DNA from: an uncultured Flavobacteriales bacterium
GTDB taxonomy: Bacteria; Bacteroidota; Bacteroidia; Flavobacteriales_D; Parvicellaceae
NCBI GenBank assembly: GCA_938084875.1
Contig: CALKFX010000116.1
Span: forward strand, 1-8,646
DNA: 8,646 nucleotides
Direction: 5' to 3'
The position numbers and the translations under genes were made by a program. Each line of letters starts with the position of its first letter. The first letter of the stretch is position 1. The notes under the pieces are model-generated. The model was not told the origin of the DNA, searched no databases, and saw only the letters and a program-made list of their open reading frames with translations. Below are positions 6,161-8,646 of the stretch, one piece after another.

Positions 6161-7591
6161 ATGAGTAAATCTTTTGAATCAACTTGGAATAATTGTCTAA
6201 CAGTAATTAAAGACAATGTCTCTATTCAAGCATTTAAAACATGGTTCGACCCAATAAAACCTATAAAACTTAAAAGCAATGTTTTAACAATCCAAGTTCC
6301 TTCCCAGTTTTTTTACGAATGGCTTGAGGAGCACTATGTTGATTTATTAAAAAAGACTATAAGAAAAGAAATTGGTGCTGAAGCAAAATTGGAGTATAGT
6401 ATTGTTATGGAAAACAACAGTGGCAATAAGAATCCATACACTATTAAAATTCCTACTACCGATAATAGCATTCTTAAAAATCCACAAGTCAGTATGCCTG
6501 TAGACATTAACAATAAAACTATTAGAAACCCATTTGTTATACCTGGACTTAGGAAAGTTAACGTTGATTCTAACTTAAATCCTAACTATTCATTTGAAAA
6601 TTTTATTGAAGGAGATTGCAACAGACTTGCTAGATCTGCTGGTTTTGCAGTTGCTGAGAAGCCAGGAGGAACAGCTTTTAATCCACTTTTAATTTACGGT
6701 GGTGTTGGCTTAGGAAAAACACATTTGGGGCACTCTATTGGGATAGCAATCAAGGATAGACATCCAAACAAGACTGTACTTTACGTATCGTCAGAAAAAT
6801 TCACTCATCAGTTTATTGACTCCGTGAAAAATAATTCAACCAATGACTTCATTCATTTTTATCAAATGATTGATGTTTTAATTATTGATGATGTTCAATT
6901 TTTTGCTGGAAAAGAAAAAACACAAGATGTATTTTTCCATATTTTCAATCATCTTCACCAAACAGGAAAACAATTGGTTTTAACATCTGACAAAGCACCT
7001 GTTGAAATGCAAGGAATGGAACAAAGACTTCTATCTAGATTTAAATGGGGACTTTCTGCAGACTTACAAATGGCTGATCTTGAAACAAGAATTGCCATAC
7101 TGAATAAAAAAATGTATTCTGATGGAATTGAGTTACCATCTGAAGTTGTTGAATATTTAGCCTACAGTATCTCCAACAACATAAGAGAACTTGAAGGTGC
7201 TTTAATTTCTTTAATTGCTCAATCTTCTCTTAATAAAAAGTCCATAACACTTGATTTGGCGAAACAAATGATAGACAAGTTTGTTAAAAATACCGCTAGA
7301 GAAGTTTCTATAGAATATATCCAAAAAGTTGTATGTGATTATTTTGATCTTCCAATTGAACTTATGAAGTCCAAGACTAGAAAGAGAGAAGTTGTTCAAG
7401 CTAGACAAATTGCTATGTATTTTTCTAAAAAAATGACTAAGTCATCACTTGCCAATATTGGAATGCATTGTGGTGGAAAAGACCATGCTACGGTACTTCA
7501 CGCTTGCAGAACCGTAAATAATCTTGCTGAAACAGATAAACACTTTAGAACTTATCTTGCAGATTTAGAAAAAAAACTAAGCGTACAATAA
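6161..7591 (+). CDS. dnaA: chromosomal replication initiator protein DnaA
   Basis: DnaA binds DnaA boxes at oriC, oligomerises with ATP and opens the duplex; it also commonly controls its own transcription. The 476-residue protein has the expected domains. Domain I (1-80) carries the helicase/partner-interacting fold, with AFKTWFDPIKP. A short variable linker spans about 81-135. The AAA+ core has Walker A GGVGLGKT (180-187), Walker B VLIIDD (239-244), the arginine finger R293 in LLSRFKWGL and sensor-II R342 in NIRELEGAL. The C-terminal DNA-binding domain (from about 382) has the helix-turn-helix and signature GGKDHATVLHA (438-448). Alanine replaces the first Thr of the DHTT motif found in E. 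coli. Length and all key residues are intact. ATG 6161 gives a typical N-terminus. Only 14 bp separate it from the phosphatase gene, so they probably share a transcript. Confidence 0.99.
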   Translation: MSKSFESTWNNCLTVIKDNVSIQAFKTWFDPIKPIKLKSNVLTIQVPSQFFYEWLEEHYVDLLKKTIRKEIGAEAKLEYSIVMENNSGNKNPYTIKIPTTDNSILKNPQVSMPVDINNKTIRNPFVIPGLRKVNVDSNLNPNYSFENFIEGDCNRLARSAGFAVAEKPGGTAFNPLLIYGGVGLGKTHLGHSIGIAIKDRHPNKTVLYVSSEKFTHQFIDSVKNNSTNDFIHFYQMIDVLIIDDVQFFAGKEKTQDVFFHIFNHLHQTGKQLVLTSDKAPVEMQGMEQRLLSRFKWGLSADLQMADLETRIAILNKKMYSDGIELPSEVVEYLAYSISNNIRELEGALISLIAQSSLNKKSITLDLAKQMIDKFVKNTAREVSIEYIQKVVCDYFDLPIELMKSKTRKREVVQARQIAMYFSKKMTKSSLANIGMHCGGKDHATVLHACRTVNNLAETDKHFRTYLADLEKKLSVQ

Positions 7592-7605
7592 TTATCTTAT
7601 AGTAT

Positions 7606-8073
7606 ATGTATAAAGTCCTAATGGTATGCTTAGGTAACATATGCAGGTCTCCCCTAGCTCAGGGCATACTTGAAAAAAAATCAAAGGAAAATAAGGTAAA
7701 TATCTATGTTGATTCTGCTGGAACTGGAGGATGGCATGAAGGTTCTTCACCAGATTTGAGAAGTATAAATGTTGCTAAAAAATACAACATAGATATTAGC
7801 CAACAAAAAGCAAGAAAATTCTCGACCTATGATTTTAAAAATTTTGATAAAATATACGTCATGGACACTAGCAATTACAGAGATATAATAAGATTGTGCT
7901 CCAATGAAAATGAATGCAATAAAGTTCAGTTGATTTTAAAAAAAATTGACCCAGAAAATAATCCTTCTGTCCCAGATCCATATTATGATAAGGATGAAGG
8001 ATTTGAGAAAATATATAGATTACTTGAAAAAGCTTGCTCTAAAATAATAAGTGAAATTTTGATAAATGAATAA
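7606..8073 (+). CDS. low-molecular-weight protein tyrosine phosphatase
   Basis: This is a 155-residue cytoplasmic phosphatase of the LMW-PTP family, which removes phosphate from tyrosine residues by a cysteinyl-phosphate intermediate. The P-loop CLGNICRS lies at the extreme N-terminus: Cys8 is the nucleophile and Arg14 the phosphate-binding arginine of the C-x5-R-S motif. The general acid is Asp124 in the conserved DPYYD (124-128). The segment VDSAGTGGWHEG (35-46) is also typical. Length is normal for the family. In many bacteria such enzymes act on tyrosine kinases of polysaccharide export (Wzb type), but no kinase or polysaccharide gene is present here, and the neighbours are dnaA and a methyltransferase, so the substrate is open. 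It starts 14 bp after dnaA and its last 8 bases (ATGAATAA) overlap the next start codon, indicating coupling. Confidence 0.95.
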   Translation: MYKVLMVCLGNICRSPLAQGILEKKSKENKVNIYVDSAGTGGWHEGSSPDLRSINVAKKYNIDISQQKARKFSTYDFKNFDKIYVMDTSNYRDIIRLCSNENECNKVQLILKKIDPENNPSVPDPYYDKDEGFEKIYRLLEKACSKIISEILINE

Positions 8074-8623
8074 AGGTATATTGTATCTAATACCAGTCCC
8101 TATTCATAGTGAAGAAGATTTCAATATTAAACTTATTCCTCCCTACATTATTGAAATAATCAATAATCTAAAGTTTTTTGCAGTAGAAAACACAAGAACT
8201 AGTAGAAGATTTATTAAAAAAATAAATCCAAATTTTGATATAGATAACACCAATTTTTATACTGTAGATAAAAGAGCAGGAAAAGAAATTATTAGGGATT
8301 TAGTAGATCATCTTTTAGAAGGAAATGATGTTGGTATAATGAGTGAATCAGGTTGTCCAGGAATTGCAGATCCTGGACAAGAAATTTGTGAATTAGCTCA
8401 TAAACATCAAATAGCTATAAAGCCGTTAATTGGACCAAGTTCAATTATTTTAGCATTAATGGCTAGCGGGTTAAATGGCCAAGAGTTTAAATTCCATGGC
8501 TACCTACCTGTTGAACAAAAAGATAGAATTAAACAAATAAATATTACATATTCGTTTTTGTTTTGTGTTTGTACTGTACTATTTATGTTATTTTATGGCT
8601 CCATTTCTCATCATTTTTGTTGA
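8066..8623 (+). CDS. RsmI-like SAM-dependent methyltransferase (tetrapyrrole methylase family) with abnormal C-terminus
   Basis: The first 155 or so residues belong to the tetrapyrrole methylase superfamily and resemble RsmI, the enzyme that 2'-O-methylates C1402 of 16S rRNA. Visible features are the N-terminal strand GILYLIPVP, ENTRTSRRFIKK (41-52), the SAM-binding loop SESGCPGIADPG (93-104), GPSSIILALMASGLNGQ (123-139) and FHGYLPVE (143-150). The form with Cys in GCPG looks more like the second, RsmI-paralogous methyltransferase of Flavobacteriia than canonical RsmI (GTPGISDPG), so I leave the symbol empty. Family members are usually about 220-240 residues. Here resemblance stops near residue 157; the remaining 25 or so residues are hydrophobic, Cys/Phe-rich and unlike the expected segment that includes IFIETPYRN. 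The gene therefore looks truncated, interrupted or joined to unrelated sequence. It overlaps the phosphatase gene by 8 nt. Confidence 0.82.
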   Translation: MNKGILYLIPVPIHSEEDFNIKLIPPYIIEIINNLKFFAVENTRTSRRFIKKINPNFDIDNTNFYTVDKRAGKEIIRDLVDHLLEGNDVGIMSESGCPGIADPGQEICELAHKHQIAIKPLIGPSSIILALMASGLNGQEFKFHGYLPVEQKDRIKQINITYSFLFCVCTVLFMLFYGSISHHFC

Positions 8624-8646
8624 AATATTATTATTACTGGATACAA
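8538..8646. other. unexplained T-rich tail at the right edge, unlike the upstream coding sequence
   Basis: By hand count, bases 8451-8540 hold about 29 T and 39 A, whereas 8551-8640 hold about 51 T and 16 A. The sense-strand bias thus flips from A-rich to T-rich just where methyltransferase homology ends. No frame on either strand gives a recognisable protein. The minus strand has two short open stretches ending in stops at the right edge, which could be the end of an opposing gene, but this cannot be shown. The tail could be inserted DNA, a rearrangement junction or an assembly error at a contig end. Confidence 0.5.

Noticed and set aside
7211..7408. Minus-strand open frame inside dnaA
   Set aside because: It is antisense to the conserved C-terminal part of dnaA and has no recognisable features.
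8595..8645. Plus-strand frame reading IFVE near the right edge, which recalls IFIETPYRN of RsmI-like proteins and might indicate a frameshift
   Set aside because: Only four residues agree, the following residues are Leu-rich and do not continue the motif, and the distance from the last homologous residue is about twice what the family allows.
1..8646. Search for defence systems, CRISPR repeats, tRNA genes, insertion-sequence ends or other mobile modules
   Set aside because: No periodic repeat array, cloverleaf, transposase, integrase or nuclease/toxin pair is visible; nearly all sequence is accounted for by core genes.

Overview
This window looks like chromosomal DNA from a low-GC member of the Bacteroidota, most likely class Flavobacteriia. 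Four things point there: strongly A+T-rich DNA, start regions with A/T-rich leaders instead of Shine-Dalgarno sites, a periplasmic/outer-membrane protein with TPR, beta-propeller, carboxypeptidase-regulatory-like and OmpA domains, and a 5'-nucleotidase split into two genes beside dnaA. The species cannot be named from the sequence alone.

Layout. The left half (1-4264) is a tightly packed minus-strand block, read from right to left: a hot-dog acyl-CoA thioesterase, the 757-residue multidomain OmpA protein (11-nt overlap), and recN (no gap at all). recN runs off the left edge and lacks only about its last 20-25 codons. The right half is on the plus strand. It starts with two overlapping genes that together make up a 5'-nucleotidase: a lipoprotein carrying the C-terminal nucleotide-binding domain, then a metallophosphatase with a Tat-like leader. 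A 167-bp A/T-rich gap follows, then dnaA, a low-molecular-weight protein tyrosine phosphatase, and an RsmI-like tetrapyrrole-methylase-family methyltransferase. That last gene loses family resemblance near 8540. The two halves are divergent, with at most about 18 bp between their start codons.

Function. The block combines chromosome maintenance (DnaA initiation, RecN break repair), cell-envelope architecture (the OmpA protein, related in domain plan to PorE of the type IX secretion system) and extracytoplasmic nucleotide salvage (the split nucleotidase). Most of it is core genome; I see no CRISPR array, tRNA, rRNA, complete insertion sequence or phage module, and no convincing novel system. 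The points most worth a second look are the abrupt change at the right end inside the methyltransferase gene, the in-frame stop/GTG junction between the OmpA gene and recN, the split and order-reversed 5'-nucleotidase, and the nearly gapless divergent start.
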